In this document: piece after piece, positions 9,354 to 18,553 of the stretch
How the letters are laid out: the number at the start of each line of letters is the position of its first letter
Position numbering within the stretch: the first letter of the stretch is position 1
Notes under the pieces: model-generated
Told to the model about the DNA's origin: nothing
Databases searched by the model: none
What the model saw: only the letters and a program-made list of their open reading frames with translations
From: Asticcacaulis tiandongensis
Lineage (GTDB): Bacteria > Pseudomonadota > Alphaproteobacteria > Caulobacterales > Caulobacteraceae
DNA length: 64,000 nt
Assembly: GCF_006475605.1 (NCBI RefSeq)
Contig: NZ_ML636837.1
Span: 62,001-126,000, forward strand
Direction of reading: 5' to 3'
Translations under genes and position numbers: made by a program

Positions 9354-10118
9354 ATGTTATTAAAAGACAAGGTATTACTGGTCACTGGCGCTTCAAAAGG
9401 CATTGGCGCGGCTATCGCCGTCGGGGCCGCCCGTCAGGGCGCAAAAGTAGGCATCAACTACGGCGGCGACTCTGCCGCCGCCGAAAAGGTTGTCGCCGAA
9501 ATCAAGGGTTTCGGTGGTGAAGCCTTCGCCCAGAAAGGCGATGTGTCTGATCCCGCCGTGGCTCAGGCCTTTATTGCCGCCGGTGTCGAAGCCTTTGGCA
9601 AGGTCGATGTGTTCGTGAACAATGCGGGCATCTGCCCGTTCCACAGCCTGCTGGAAATGCCGGTTGAGGTCGTGGACCGCACCATCAAGGTTAACCTCAA
9701 CGGCGCCTATTACATGGTTCAGGCCGCCGCCCAGCAAATGGTCAAGCAAGGCCACGGTGGCTCGATCATCGCCGTGTCGTCGATCTCGGCACTGGTCGGC
9801 GGTGAATACCAGACCCACTATACGCCGACCAAGGCGGGCGTGCTGTCGCTGATGCAATCAACCGCTATCGCGCTTGGCAAGCATGGCATCCGCGCCAATG
9901 CGGTTCTGCCCGGCACCATCCTGACCGACATCAACAAGGATGACCTCGCCGACGTCGAAAAGCGCACCTATATGGAAAAGCGCGTGCCACTCGGTCGTCT
10001 GGGTGCGCCCGAAGACCTCGCCGGGCCAGTCATCTTCCTTGCGTCGGACGAACTGGCGGGTTATGTCACAGGGGCATCCCTGCTGGTCGATGGCGGCATG
10101 TTCGTCAACCTGCAATAA
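9354..10118 (+). CDS. SDR oxidoreductase, probably L-rhamnose 1-dehydrogenase
   Basis: The 254-residue classical short-chain dehydrogenase has the cofactor loop TGASKGIG, NNAG, the catalytic Ser in SSISAL and Tyr/Lys in YTPTKAG. Features such as NAGICPFHS and the C-terminus GASLLVDGGMFVNLQ recall L-rhamnose 1-dehydrogenases of the non-phosphorylating pathway (rhamnose to rhamnono-lactone). That assignment rests on remembered similarity plus the rhaM and RG-I context. I chose the ATG at 9354 because it follows a gagag element and begins directly at the Rossmann strand. An in-frame ATG at 9324 adds ten unmatched residues. Other aldose dehydrogenases are possible. Confidence 0.72.
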   Translation: MLLKDKVLLVTGASKGIGAAIAVGAARQGAKVGINYGGDSAAAEKVVAEIKGFGGEAFAQKGDVSDPAVAQAFIAAGVEAFGKVDVFVNNAGICPFHSLLEMPVEVVDRTIKVNLNGAYYMVQAAAQQMVKQGHGGSIIAVSSISALVGGEYQTHYTPTKAGVLSLMQSTAIALGKHGIRANAVLPGTILTDINKDDLADVEKRTYMEKRVPLGRLGAPEDLAGPVIFLASDELAGYVTGASLLVDGGMFVNLQ

Positions 10119-10128
10119 ACCGATATTA

Positions 10129-10170
10129 TAACCGGATGCGCATGCCCCTACCCGCGTCGCCATCCGGTTA
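10129..10170 (+). repeat. 10-bp inverted repeat downstream of the SDR gene
   Basis: taaccggatg (10129-10138) is perfectly complementary to catccggtta (10161-10170), with a 22-base loop. It lies 10 bp after the SDR stop and just upstream of a conventional terminator. It may form a first termination or 3'-protection hairpin. Confidence 0.5.
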
Positions 10171-10184
10171 ATTTCACCGCCTGA

Positions 10185-10215
10185 GCCCCGCCTGTTTTAT
10201 CCGGCGGGGTTTTTT
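10185..10215 (+). terminator. Intrinsic terminator abutting the kduI ribosome binding site
   Basis: The stem ccccgcc (10186-10192) pairs with ggcgggg (10203-10209) and is followed directly by six T (10210-10215). The kduI Shine-Dalgarno element begins only 2-3 bases later. It should end SDR transcripts, and it also sits where kduI expression would have to pass. Confidence 0.8.
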
Positions 10216-10230
10216 ATGAAAGGGCCTGTC

Positions 10231-11094
10231 ATGTGCCAGAACACTCTGTACCATAAGACCTATCATGCCACCCATCCCGACTCGATGGAGTTTGCCGATA
10301 CGCAGGACCTGCGCGACAAATATCTGCTCGACAATATCTTCAATGCCGATCAGGTCACCCTTAATTACACCCATTTTGAACGCTTTGTGGTCGGCGGGGC
10401 GGCACCGGTTAATTCGACCCTGAAGCTGCCGGATCAGACGGAGCCAGCTTCGGCGGCGGGTCATCCGTTCCTTGAGCGCCGCGAACTGGGCGTCATCAAT
10501 GTCGGCGGTGGCACGGGCGTGGTGAGCGTCGATGGCGTGGAATACGCGCTGGCACAAAAGGACGGGCTTTATATTCCGTCAGGCACAAAGGAAGTGCTGT
10601 TCAGATCGGATGAGGCGGCCAATCCGGCGCTCTATTATCTGACCTCAACGCCGTCTCACGCCCACTATGAGACGGTGAAGATTTCGATTGATCAGGCCGT
10701 GCCGCTTGAGCGCGGATCGCTTGAGCAATCCAATGAACGCGTCATCTATCAGTATATCGTACCGACCACCGCGAAATCCTCACAGTTGCTGCTGGGTCTG
10801 ACGATCCTGTCGCCCGGTTCGGTATGGAACACCATGCCGCCGCACCTGCATGATCGTCGCTCCGAGGTCTATTTCTATTTCAATCTCGGTGAAAACGACC
10901 GCGTCTTCCATTTTATGGGAGAACCTGATGCGGCGCGTCATATCGTCATGAAAAACAACGAAGCTGTTGTCTCCCCGCCATGGTCAATCCACATGGGGGC
11001 TGGGACGTCGAACTATGCGTTTATCTGGGCCATGGGCGGGGAAAACCTCGACTATACCGATATGAATGTGCTCGATATCTGCCAGCTTGCCTAA
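10231..11094 (+). CDS. kduI: 5-dehydro-4-deoxy-D-glucuronate isomerase (DKI isomerase)
   Basis: KduI converts 5-keto-4-deoxyuronate, released by GH105 or pectin lyases, to 2,5-diketo-3-deoxygluconate in the cytoplasm. The 287-residue cupin-fold protein shows [12 protein letters not shown] near the N-terminus, [13 protein letters not shown], and the zinc-site region [15 protein letters not shown] (His, His, Glu), with a later His in WSIHMG. The ATG at 10231 is preferred over the in-frame ATG at 10216. An excellent gaaaggg element (10218-10224) sits six bases before 10231, whereas 10216 directly follows a terminator T-run. kduD follows 29 bp downstream. Confidence 0.93.
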   Translation: MCQNTLYHKTYHATHPDSMEFADTQDLRDKYLLDNIFNADQVTLNYTHFERFVVGGAAPVNSTLKLPDQTEPASAAGHPFLERRELGVINVGGGTGVVSVDGVEYALAQKDGLYIPSGTKEVLFRSDEAANPALYYLTSTPSHAHYETVKISIDQAVPLERGSLEQSNERVIYQYIVPTTAKSSQLLLGLTILSPGSVWNTMPPHLHDRRSEVYFYFNLGENDRVFHFMGEPDAARHIVMKNNEAVVSPPWSIHMGAGTSNYAFIWAMGGENLDYTDMNVLDICQLA

Positions 11095-11123
11095 TCTCTG
11101 AAGTATAAAAAGGAACATCTCAC

Positions 11124-11879
11124 ATGGCTAATCCGTTTGATCTCACCGGCAAGGTTGCCATAGTTACCGGCGGCAATAAGGGTCTGGGTCAGGGCATCGC
11201 CATCGCGCTGGCCGAGGCCGGTGCCGACATCGCCGTTGTGTCCACCCGTTCGGAAACCGAAACCGTCGATAAGGTAAAGGCACTGGGGCGTAAGGCCATC
11301 CATATCGCCGCTGATCTGACCTCAACCGAGCCTGTGGCCCGTATTCTTGAAACCACCCTCAAGGAACTGGGCGGGCTGGATATTCTGGTCAATAATGCCG
11401 GTATGATCCGCCGTAACGACAGTGTTGATTTCACCGAAGCCGACTGGGATGCGGTGATCGACCTCAACCTCAAGAGCGTCTTCTTCCTGTCGCAGGCCGC
11501 TGGCAAGCACTTCATCGCTCAGGGCCGTGGCAAGATCATCAATATCGCCTCCATGCTGTCCTTCCAGGGTGGCATTCGCGTGCCATCCTACACGGCCTCT
11601 AAGTCCGGTCTGGCCGGTGTCACCAAGCTTCTGGCCAACGAATGGGCGGCCAAGGGTGTAAACATCAACGCCATCGCTCCCGGCTATATGGCGACCGACA
11701 ATACCGCCGCCCTTCAGGCCGACGAAGCCCGTAACAAGGCGATCCTCGACCGCATCCCTGCGGCACGCTGGGGTGAGCCGTCCGACATGGGCGGCGCGGC
11801 GGTGTTCCTTGCCTCTTCGGCATCGGATTACGTCAATGGTGCGATTATTCCGGTCGATGGTGGCTGGCTGGCGCGTTAA
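11124..11879 (+). CDS. kduD: 2-dehydro-3-deoxy-D-gluconate 5-dehydrogenase
   Basis: KduD reduces 2,5-diketo-3-deoxygluconate to 2-keto-3-deoxygluconate (KDG), the next step after KduI. The 251-residue SDR has the N-terminus FDLTGKVAIVTGGNKGLGQG, NNAGMIRR, the catalytic Ser in ASMLSFQGG, Tyr/Lys in YTASKSG, and a C-terminal IIPVDGGWLAR typical of KduD. A strong aaaggaac element precedes the ATG. It ends at a bidirectional terminator shared with acnB. KDG kinase and aldolase are not in the window. Confidence 0.93.
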   Translation: MANPFDLTGKVAIVTGGNKGLGQGIAIALAEAGADIAVVSTRSETETVDKVKALGRKAIHIAADLTSTEPVARILETTLKELGGLDILVNNAGMIRRNDSVDFTEADWDAVIDLNLKSVFFLSQAAGKHFIAQGRGKIINIASMLSFQGGIRVPSYTASKSGLAGVTKLLANEWAAKGVNINAIAPGYMATDNTAALQADEARNKAILDRIPAARWGEPSDMGGAAVFLASSASDYVNGAIIPVDGGWLAR

Positions 11880-11901
11880 TCAGAACAAGCTTCAGCTATT
11901 A

Positions 11902-11934
11902 AAAAACCCTCCGGTTCACACCGGAGGGTTTTTC
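11902..11934. terminator. Bidirectional terminator between kduD and acnB
   Basis: aaaccctccgg (11904-11914) pairs with ccggagggttt (11921-11931) around a six-base loop, with A before and T after. It lies between convergent stops. Confidence 0.88.
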
Positions 11935-11938
11935 TATT

Positions 11939-14515
11939 CTAGACGGCCTCGGCGACCCTGGCATATTCCTCGATCTGGTCGAAGTTCATGTAGCGGTAGA
12001 CTTCGGAACCCTTGGCGTTCAGCACGCCCATATCGGCATGATATTCCTCAACGGTGGGCAGACGCCCGAGTTTCGAGGCAATCGCCGCCAGTTCGGCAGA
12101 CGACAGGAAGACGTTGGAATTCTTGCCCAGACGGTTCGGGAAGTTACGTGTCGAGGTAGACACCACGGTCGCCCCTTCGCGCACCTGTGCCTGATTACCC
12201 ATACACAGGGAGCAGCCCGGCATTTCCATACGCGCACCGGCCGTACCCAGGACGTTGTAGTGGCCTTCCTTGGTCAGTTCAGCGGCATCCATCTTGGTCG
12301 GCGGGGCGACCCACAGACGCGTCGGGATGTCCTTCTTGCCGTTCAGCAGCAAAGACGCCGCGCGGAAGTGGCCGATATTGGTCATGCACGAACCGATGAA
12401 CACTTCGTCGATGGCCGTACCCTGAACCTCGGACAGAAGACGGGCATCGTCAGGGTCGTTCGGCGCGCACAGGATAGGCTCATTGATGTCGTTCAGGTCA
12501 ATCTCGATGACATGGGCGTATTCGGCGTCCGTATCGGCCTCAAGGAGGTTCGGATTGGCCAGCCAGTTTTCCATCGCCTCGATGCGGCGTTGCAGGGTGC
12601 GGGCATCCTGATAACCGTCAGCGATCATGTTCTTCATCAGAACGATGTTCGAGGTCATATATTCGATGATCGGCTCAGGGTTGAGCTTAACGGTACAACC
12701 GGCTGCCGAACGTTCTGCCGAAGCGTCGGTCAGTTCAAACGCCTGTTCGACCTTAAGGTCAGGCAGGCCTTCGATTTCGAGGATACGCCCTGAGAAGGCA
12801 TTGACCTTACCGGCCTTGGCGACCGTCAGCAGACCGGCCTTGATGGCATAGTAAGGGATGGCATGGACCAGATCACGCAGGGTGATGCCGGGCTTCATTT
12901 CGCCCTTAAAACGCACCAGAATGGATTCCGGCATATCGAGCGGCATAACACCGGTCGCGGCCCCGAAGGCCACAAGGCCCGAACCGGCAGGGAACGAAAT
13001 CCCGATCGGGAAGCGGGTGTGCGAGTCACCACCGGTACCTACGGTGTCCGGCAGCAGCAGACGGTTAAGCCATGAGTGGATCACCCCGTCACCGGGACGT
13101 AAGGCCACGCCACCACGGTTCGAGATAAAGGTCGGCAGTTCGCGGTGCGTCTTAACGTCCACCGGCTTCGGATAGGCAGCGGTGTGGCAGAAGGACTGCA
13201 TCACCAGATCGGCCGAGAAGCCAAGGCAGGCGAGGTCTTTCAACTCATCGCGTGTCATCGGGCCGGTTGTGTCCTGAGAGCCAACCGTCGTCATCTTGGG
13301 CTCGCAATAGGTCCCCGGACGGATACCCTGACCTTCGGGCAGGCCACAGGCGCGACCAACCATCTTTTGCGCCAGCGTAAAGCCTGCCGTCGAACCGGCG
13401 GGCGGCACGGGCAGACGGAAGGCCTCGGATGGGGCCAGACCGAGCGATTCACGGGCCTTGGCCGTGAGCGAGCGCCCGATGATCAGGTTGATACGGCCAC
13501 CGGCCTGAACCTCATCGAGGATGACGTGGGATTTCAGGGCAAATTCGGCGACCGTCTGACCGTCTTTTTGCACCTTGCCTTCGTAGGGGTAAATATCGAT
13601 GACATCGCCCATATTGAGCGCGGTCACATCGACTTCGATCGGCAGGGCACCGGAGTCTTCCTGCGTATTGAAGAAGATCGGCGCGATCTTGCCACCAAGG
13701 GTCACACCGCCGAAGCGCTTATTGGGTACGAAAGGAATGTCCTCACCCGTCGCCCAGATCACCGAATTGGTCGCCGACTTACGCGACGAGCCGGTACCGA
13801 CCACATCGCCGACATAGGCCACCAGATGGCCCTTGGCCTTGAGGTCTTCGATGAACTGGATCGGGCCGCGCTTGCCGTCTTCCTCAGGCGTAATGCCGTC
13901 ACGCTTGTTCTTGAGCATCGCCAGATAGTGCAGCGGAATGTCAGGGCGCGACCATGCGTCCGGTGCAGGCGACAGGTCATCGGTATTGGTTTCGCCGGTG
14001 ACTTTGAAAACGGTGACGGTGATCTTGTCGGCCACCTTGGGGCGCGAGGTGAACCATTCGGCATCGGCCCATGACTGTACCACCGCTTTGGCGTTGGCGT
14101 TGCCGCCCTTGGCCAGTTCCGACACGTCATGGAAGAAGTCGAACATCAGAAGCGTCTTCTTGAGGGCTTCAGCGGCAATCGTGCCGACAACAGCGTCCGT
14201 CAGAAGGTCGATCAGCGGCTTAACATTATAGCCACCGACCATCGTCCCCAGAAGCTCGGTCGCGCGTTCGCGGCTGATCAGGGCTACCGGAAAATCACCA
14301 TGCGCCACCGCCGACAGGAACGACGCCTTAACCTTGGCGGCATCGTCCACACCCGGCGGAACGCGGTAGGTAATCAGATCGAGCAGAAAATCCGCTTCGC
14401 CAGGCGGGTTCTTGATCAGTTCAATGACTTCAGCGGTTTGTTCGGCTGACAGGGCCAGCGGCGGGATGCCCAGCGCAGCACGCTCGGCAACATGTTCACG
14501 ATAAGCGGAAAGCAT
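11939..14515 (-). CDS. acnB: Aconitate hydratase B
   Basis: AcnB interconverts citrate and isocitrate in the TCA cycle, using a [4Fe-4S] cluster. From the ATG at 14515 the product is 858 residues, matching the family (about 865). Its start, [19 protein letters not shown], aligns with AcnB N-termini. A GTG 36 bp upstream would add 12 residues without family support. Seen: the HEAT-like N-terminal region, then [33 protein letters not shown], and the cluster cysteines in [10 protein letters not shown] and [11 protein letters not shown]. The order of domains (swivel domain first) is that of AcnB, not AcnA. Confidence 0.96.
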   Translation of the reverse strand: MLSAYREHVAERAALGIPPLALSAEQTAEVIELIKNPPGEADFLLDLITYRVPPGVDDAAKVKASFLSAVAHGDFPVALISRERATELLGTMVGGYNVKPLIDLLTDAVVGTIAAEALKKTLLMFDFFHDVSELAKGGNANAKAVVQSWADAEWFTSRPKVADKITVTVFKVTGETNTDDLSPAPDAWSRPDIPLHYLAMLKNKRDGITPEEDGKRGPIQFIEDLKAKGHLVAYVGDVVGTGSSRKSATNSVIWATGEDIPFVPNKRFGGVTLGGKIAPIFFNTQEDSGALPIEVDVTALNMGDVIDIYPYEGKVQKDGQTVAEFALKSHVILDEVQAGGRINLIIGRSLTAKARESLGLAPSEAFRLPVPPAGSTAGFTLAQKMVGRACGLPEGQGIRPGTYCEPKMTTVGSQDTTGPMTRDELKDLACLGFSADLVMQSFCHTAAYPKPVDVKTHRELPTFISNRGGVALRPGDGVIHSWLNRLLLPDTVGTGGDSHTRFPIGISFPAGSGLVAFGAATGVMPLDMPESILVRFKGEMKPGITLRDLVHAIPYYAIKAGLLTVAKAGKVNAFSGRILEIEGLPDLKVEQAFELTDASAERSAAGCTVKLNPEPIIEYMTSNIVLMKNMIADGYQDARTLQRRIEAMENWLANPNLLEADTDAEYAHVIEIDLNDINEPILCAPNDPDDARLLSEVQGTAIDEVFIGSCMTNIGHFRAASLLLNGKKDIPTRLWVAPPTKMDAAELTKEGHYNVLGTAGARMEMPGCSLCMGNQAQVREGATVVSTSTRNFPNRLGKNSNVFLSSAELAAIASKLGRLPTVEEYHADMGVLNAKGSEVYRYMNFDQIEEYARVAEAV

Positions 14516-14680
14516 GGATGGATATACCTTGGTGGGAGAATTATCTTTCACCGAGCCTCTAATGCAGATGCAGGCAAAAGCCTAGTGCCAGCAGCGAAAA
14601 AGACGACCGGACGGTGATTTATTTTTAATATCTGAATGACGAATTTCACATATGAAGCGGCGTTTTTTCTGTGACGCCGC

Positions 14681-16438
14681 CTATGCGCCCGCCCCCGCCG
14701 GCAGGGCCACTCTGGCCTCCGTCTCTGTCGGCAGAATGTCTGCCAGTTCGACATTGCGCAACAGGGTATCAATCAGCCTTGAAGGGTCAATCGGCTTGGT
14801 CAGGACATCATAGACGCCAATATCCGCCCAGGCCTGCATATGTTGCTCAAGGGCATTGGCGGTCAGGGCGACAACCGGCGTCTGACGATTAGGGCCATTG
14901 GTGTCACGCAAGGCCATGGTTGCTTCGATACCGCCCATGACCGGCATCTGCATGTCCATCAGGATCAGGTCAAAGGGCTGGTTCTGGGCAATCTCAAACG
15001 CCTCTGCCCCGTCACCAGCCATGACACATTCCCAGCCCAGTGGCTGAATGAACAGGGAGACGATGCGCCGGTTGACTTCATGATCGTCGACAATGAGCAC
15101 ACGGCGTTTCGCAGGCGTTGCGACGGCTTCGGGTACGGTTTCCACCTCATCACCCGCCTCGCCGGTATCGGCCATCTCATAAGGCAGGATCAGGCAGAAG
15201 GTAGAGCCCTGACTTTCGACGCTGGTCACTTCGATTTCACCGCCCATAAGCTGTGCCAGACGCCGCGATATGGTCAGGCCCAGCCCCGTCCCGCCAAACC
15301 GGCGGGTGGTCGTGCTTTCGGCCTGCTCGAAGCTTGAGAAAATATGCTCAAGGCGGTCTGCGGCAATACCGATGCCTTCGTCACTGACCTCAAAGCGCAA
15401 CCAGCCGCCTTCGCAGGATATTTTCAGCCGGATGGTGCCGTGCGGCGTAAATTTAATGGCATTGGACAACAGGTTGAACAATATCTGACGCAAACGCAGA
15501 GGGTCGGTCATGATAAAGGGCGCCAGTTCCGCCGCCTGAATGACCTCAAGCTTGAGGCGCTTTTCACGCAGTTGCGGTGTCCACAAACGCACCAGTGCCC
15601 GCACCATGGCCTTAAGGTCAAGCGGGGCCTTTTCGACCGTCATGCGTCCGGCTTCGATCTTCGACAGATCAAGCACGTCATTGACCAGCCCCAGAAGCAC
15701 TTCGCTTGATTGGGTCAGGAGGCTGACATGCTCTTTCTGCTGGTCACTGAGCGAGGTCCGACGCAGCAGATTGGCCGCCGAGACCACAGCATTCATGGGC
15801 GTGCGGATTTCATGGCTCATGACCGCCAGAAAGGTCGATTTGGCTTCACTGGCTTTTTCAGCAATCGTGCGTGCTTCCTGAAGATCGCGCATGGCCTGAC
15901 TCGATTGCCGCACGGCCAGCGCCAGATTGGCCAGAAACACGATGGTGCCGATATTGACCATCAGCAGGCTCCAGCGGTGGGCTCCGTGATCAAAGATCGC
16001 TGAAATCGAAGGTAAAATTAGCAGATAAAGCGCATGCGGCACGACCGCCGCAAACAGAAGGCGCTTTTTGGGATACATCTGCATACTGACATGCAAAAGC
16101 GCGCCGCAGATGGCGATGACCGCAAACAACCGCCCCTCTTCGCCACCTAAAAACCATGTATAGGCCGCCATTGAGGAAAAGATGATGACGCTCACCGCCA
16201 CAGAAACGATCAGGCGGATTTCCAGCGGCCGGTGAGGTTGGCGGTTGAGCGCCAGACATTCGGCGAACAGGCGCTGATCGATAATTTGCGAGATGAAATA
16301 GATACCGATCCAGATCAAAGGCCAGACGGAGGGATGCAGCAACATCGCCGTAAAGCACACAAAACCAGCCAGTATCATGCGCGTGACAAAGCCACGCACA
16401 CGGGAAGCGGCAATAGTGGTAAATCCGTTCGGAACCAT
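14681..16438 (-). CDS. Membrane hybrid sensor histidine kinase with C-terminal receiver
   Basis: About 180 N-terminal residues form roughly six membrane segments with no recognisable periplasmic sensor domain. They are followed by a short coiled linker, a HisKA dimerisation domain with the phospho-His in MSHEIRTPMNAV (about residue 209), and a HATPase domain (NLLSNAIKFTP, DEGIGI, GGTGLGL). A receiver domain (VLIVDDHEVN, phospho-Asp in LILMDMQMPVMGG, Lys in LTKPID) completes it. No Hpt domain is present, so phosphotransfer must pass to a separate protein. The ATG at 16438 has gaagga five bases before it and is preferred over the ATG at 16444. The signal sensed is unknown. Confidence 0.88.
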   Translation of the reverse strand: MVPNGFTTIAASRVRGFVTRMILAGFVCFTAMLLHPSVWPLIWIGIYFISQIIDQRLFAECLALNRQPHRPLEIRLIVSVAVSVIIFSSMAAYTWFLGGEEGRLFAVIAICGALLHVSMQMYPKKRLLFAAVVPHALYLLILPSISAIFDHGAHRWSLLMVNIGTIVFLANLALAVRQSSQAMRDLQEARTIAEKASEAKSTFLAVMSHEIRTPMNAVVSAANLLRRTSLSDQQKEHVSLLTQSSEVLLGLVNDVLDLSKIEAGRMTVEKAPLDLKAMVRALVRLWTPQLREKRLKLEVIQAAELAPFIMTDPLRLRQILFNLLSNAIKFTPHGTIRLKISCEGGWLRFEVSDEGIGIAADRLEHIFSSFEQAESTTTRRFGGTGLGLTISRRLAQLMGGEIEVTSVESQGSTFCLILPYEMADTGEAGDEVETVPEAVATPAKRRVLIVDDHEVNRRIVSLFIQPLGWECVMAGDGAEAFEIAQNQPFDLILMDMQMPVMGGIEATMALRDTNGPNRQTPVVALTANALEQHMQAWADIGVYDVLTKPIDPSRLIDTLLRNVELADILPTETEARVALPAGAGA

Positions 16439-16511
16439 ATCCATCCTTCGTTGCGGCTGAGAATAGACCGCAAAGTTTAAGGATTGGCTGCGTAACAGGC
16501 TGAAAAAAGTC

Positions 16512-18443
16512 TTAACTGACGATCTTGTCTACCGTGTCGCGGGTCACCTGATGATAGCCGGGGCGGGCCTTGGCATAGACTCTGCGGGCCATTTCCACGC
16601 CCCAGCCCGGTTGCGCCATAAGTTCCGTATACAGAGGGGCAATGAATTTACGCCGCCCCTGCGTGGTCAGGAAGGTTTCCAGAGACGGCAGGGCGGGTTC
16701 ATAATGGCGCGCAATAGCGACCTTAAGCCAGGCAAAGCGGATTTCCGAATTGCCGCTATTGGTGAAATTAAACGCCTTATCGAGCGCCTCCATCTGATTT
16801 TCACTCAAATCCGAGGGCAGGGATTTGAGGAAATGCAGCCAGGCCTGCGTCTCCCAGTCAGAGGTGCGCAGCATGTCAGGTTCCACGCCCTGAGAAAAGG
16901 CTGCCGCCTCCCCCTCAACCAGTTTCAGGACACGCGACACAGGGGCCACCGCATTATCCGGCAGGCCCGGTTCATAGAGCCATGCCTGTATCTGAAGGCG
17001 GTCTTCCAGCGCCCGGTCATTTCGCAACAGATGTTCCCGCAAATCGGCCAGAAACGCCTCTGTGGTCATGCTTTTGAAGGCGTAGCGCTCGAAATAGCCT
17101 TTGAGGTAGGCATCCAGACGCTGACGGCCAAACTGCGCCTCAAGCATACGCAGGAAGGCGGCACCCTTTTCGTAAGGTACCTCGGAAAAACCTTCGTCAG
17201 GATGACGGCCCTTAAGACGAATATGCAGCTTTTGCAGCTCTTTTTCCTTAAGACCGGAAAGGGTTTCCTGTAGCTCGGCATAGCCCAGAGCCTGAAGCAT
17301 CAGGGCGCGTTCCTTGCCGTATATTTCTTCCATGATGCGGTTTTCGAAATAGACGGTGAACCCTTCATTGAGCCAGAAATCATCCCAGGTGCCGTTGGTC
17401 ACGAGATTGCCCGACCAGGAATGGGCCAGTTCGTGCGCAATCAGCGACACCAGAGATTTATCACCGGCCAGTATGGTAGGGGTGGCAAAGGTCAGGCGCG
17501 GATTTTCCATGCCGCCATAGGGGAAGGACGGCGGCAGAACCAGCACGTCATAGCGGCCCCAGCGGTACGGGCCATAAAGCTTTTCGGCGGCCTCGAGCAT
17601 CTTTTCCATGTCTTCGAATTCAGACGCCGCTGCGCGTATGGTCACGGGTTCGGCATAGACGCCCGTGCGTTTGCCGACATTTCTGAATTCAAGATTACCC
17701 ACCGCCAGCGCGATCAGATAGGGCGGAATGGCCTCATCCATTTTGAAGCGATAGGCCCGCATCCCCGACTGTCCGGCGACCGCCTCACCGTCCGGTGTCA
17801 GCATGTCGGCGCTCATGACCGCCTTGAGGCCGCGCGGCACATTAATCGTGGCCGTGTAGGTCTGACGCACCATCGGGGAATCCTGTGTCGGAATCCAGGT
17901 GCGGGTCAGGATGGACTGGCCTTGCGAAAACAGGAACGGATGCTTGCCGCCCGCGGTCTGGGACGGCTCAAGCCATTGCAGGGCTTCGGTATCGGCCGTT
18001 GTCTGATAGCTGACAATGACCTTTTGTGCGCCTTGCGGCAGGTCGATAATCAGTGCGCTGCCCTTGACGGCATCGGCCTTGCCTATGCTGAATTTAAGCG
18101 GCGCACCAGACGCATCGGTGACCCGCAGAATATCCAGCGCCTTAATGTCGAGAATGACCTGACGGGCCGAGGCGTCGGTTTCCAGCGTCAGGGCCACCGT
18201 GCCTTTCAGCACCTTCGCCTTGAAATCGGCGGTCAGATTGAGATCAATATGGCGCACACGCGCCGTATTCGGTTTGGCATAGGAATGGACATCAACCGCC
18301 GCATTGGCCAGAACCAGCGGGCCGGAGCCCTCGGCAGGGGCGGGCTTTGAGGGCTGACAGGCGACCAGAAGCATAAACGACGCCAGAAGAGCAAAAAACA
18401 CACCGGATCCGCACAAAAGAGGCCTGATCCTTATGTCGCTCAT
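16512..18443 (-). CDS. M1-family aminopeptidase lipoprotein (LTA4-hydrolase-like)
   Basis: The 643-residue exported zinc metallopeptidase removes N-terminal residues from peptides. The N-terminus has a hydrophobic stretch and lipobox LLVAC (Cys29), so it is probably anchored in the periplasmic face of a membrane. Catalytic features are GGMENPR and the zinc site HELAHSWSGN with a downstream Glu in WLNEGFTVYFE. The C-terminal helical domain is of the leukotriene-A4-hydrolase type. A good gggga element precedes the ATG. It sits alone between the kinase and the helicase genes on the same strand. Confidence 0.9.
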   Translation of the reverse strand: MSDIRIRPLLCGSGVFFALLASFMLLVACQPSKPAPAEGSGPLVLANAAVDVHSYAKPNTARVRHIDLNLTADFKAKVLKGTVALTLETDASARQVILDIKALDILRVTDASGAPLKFSIGKADAVKGSALIIDLPQGAQKVIVSYQTTADTEALQWLEPSQTAGGKHPFLFSQGQSILTRTWIPTQDSPMVRQTYTATINVPRGLKAVMSADMLTPDGEAVAGQSGMRAYRFKMDEAIPPYLIALAVGNLEFRNVGKRTGVYAEPVTIRAAASEFEDMEKMLEAAEKLYGPYRWGRYDVLVLPPSFPYGGMENPRLTFATPTILAGDKSLVSLIAHELAHSWSGNLVTNGTWDDFWLNEGFTVYFENRIMEEIYGKERALMLQALGYAELQETLSGLKEKELQKLHIRLKGRHPDEGFSEVPYEKGAAFLRMLEAQFGRQRLDAYLKGYFERYAFKSMTTEAFLADLREHLLRNDRALEDRLQIQAWLYEPGLPDNAVAPVSRVLKLVEGEAAAFSQGVEPDMLRTSDWETQAWLHFLKSLPSDLSENQMEALDKAFNFTNSGNSEIRFAWLKVAIARHYEPALPSLETFLTTQGRRKFIAPLYTELMAQPGWGVEMARRVYAKARPGYHQVTRDTVDKIVS

Positions 18444-18487
18444 CTGTTCATCCCCAAAAAGTCATTTTTCGTATCCGTTACAACGCC

Positions 18488-18533
18488 AAAGGGCGCTAAC
18501 CGATATCCATTGGGATACCAGTTAGCGCCCTTT
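18488..18533. repeat. Long perfect hairpin between helicase and aminopeptidase genes
   Basis: aaagggcgctaac (18488-18500) is perfectly complementary to gttagcgcccttt (18521-18533). The loop itself contains tatcc and ggata, which can pair. It lies 21 bp downstream of the helicase stop and 45 bp upstream of the aminopeptidase start, both on the minus strand. A T-run is lacking, so it is a candidate terminator or a structured leader. Confidence 0.55.
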
Positions 18534-18553
18534 GCGTCAAACCGTGGGGTCTG

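Noticed and set aside
13145-14074. 309-codon open frame on the plus strand
   Set aside because: It lies opposite acnB, whose conserved motifs are intact on the minus strand.
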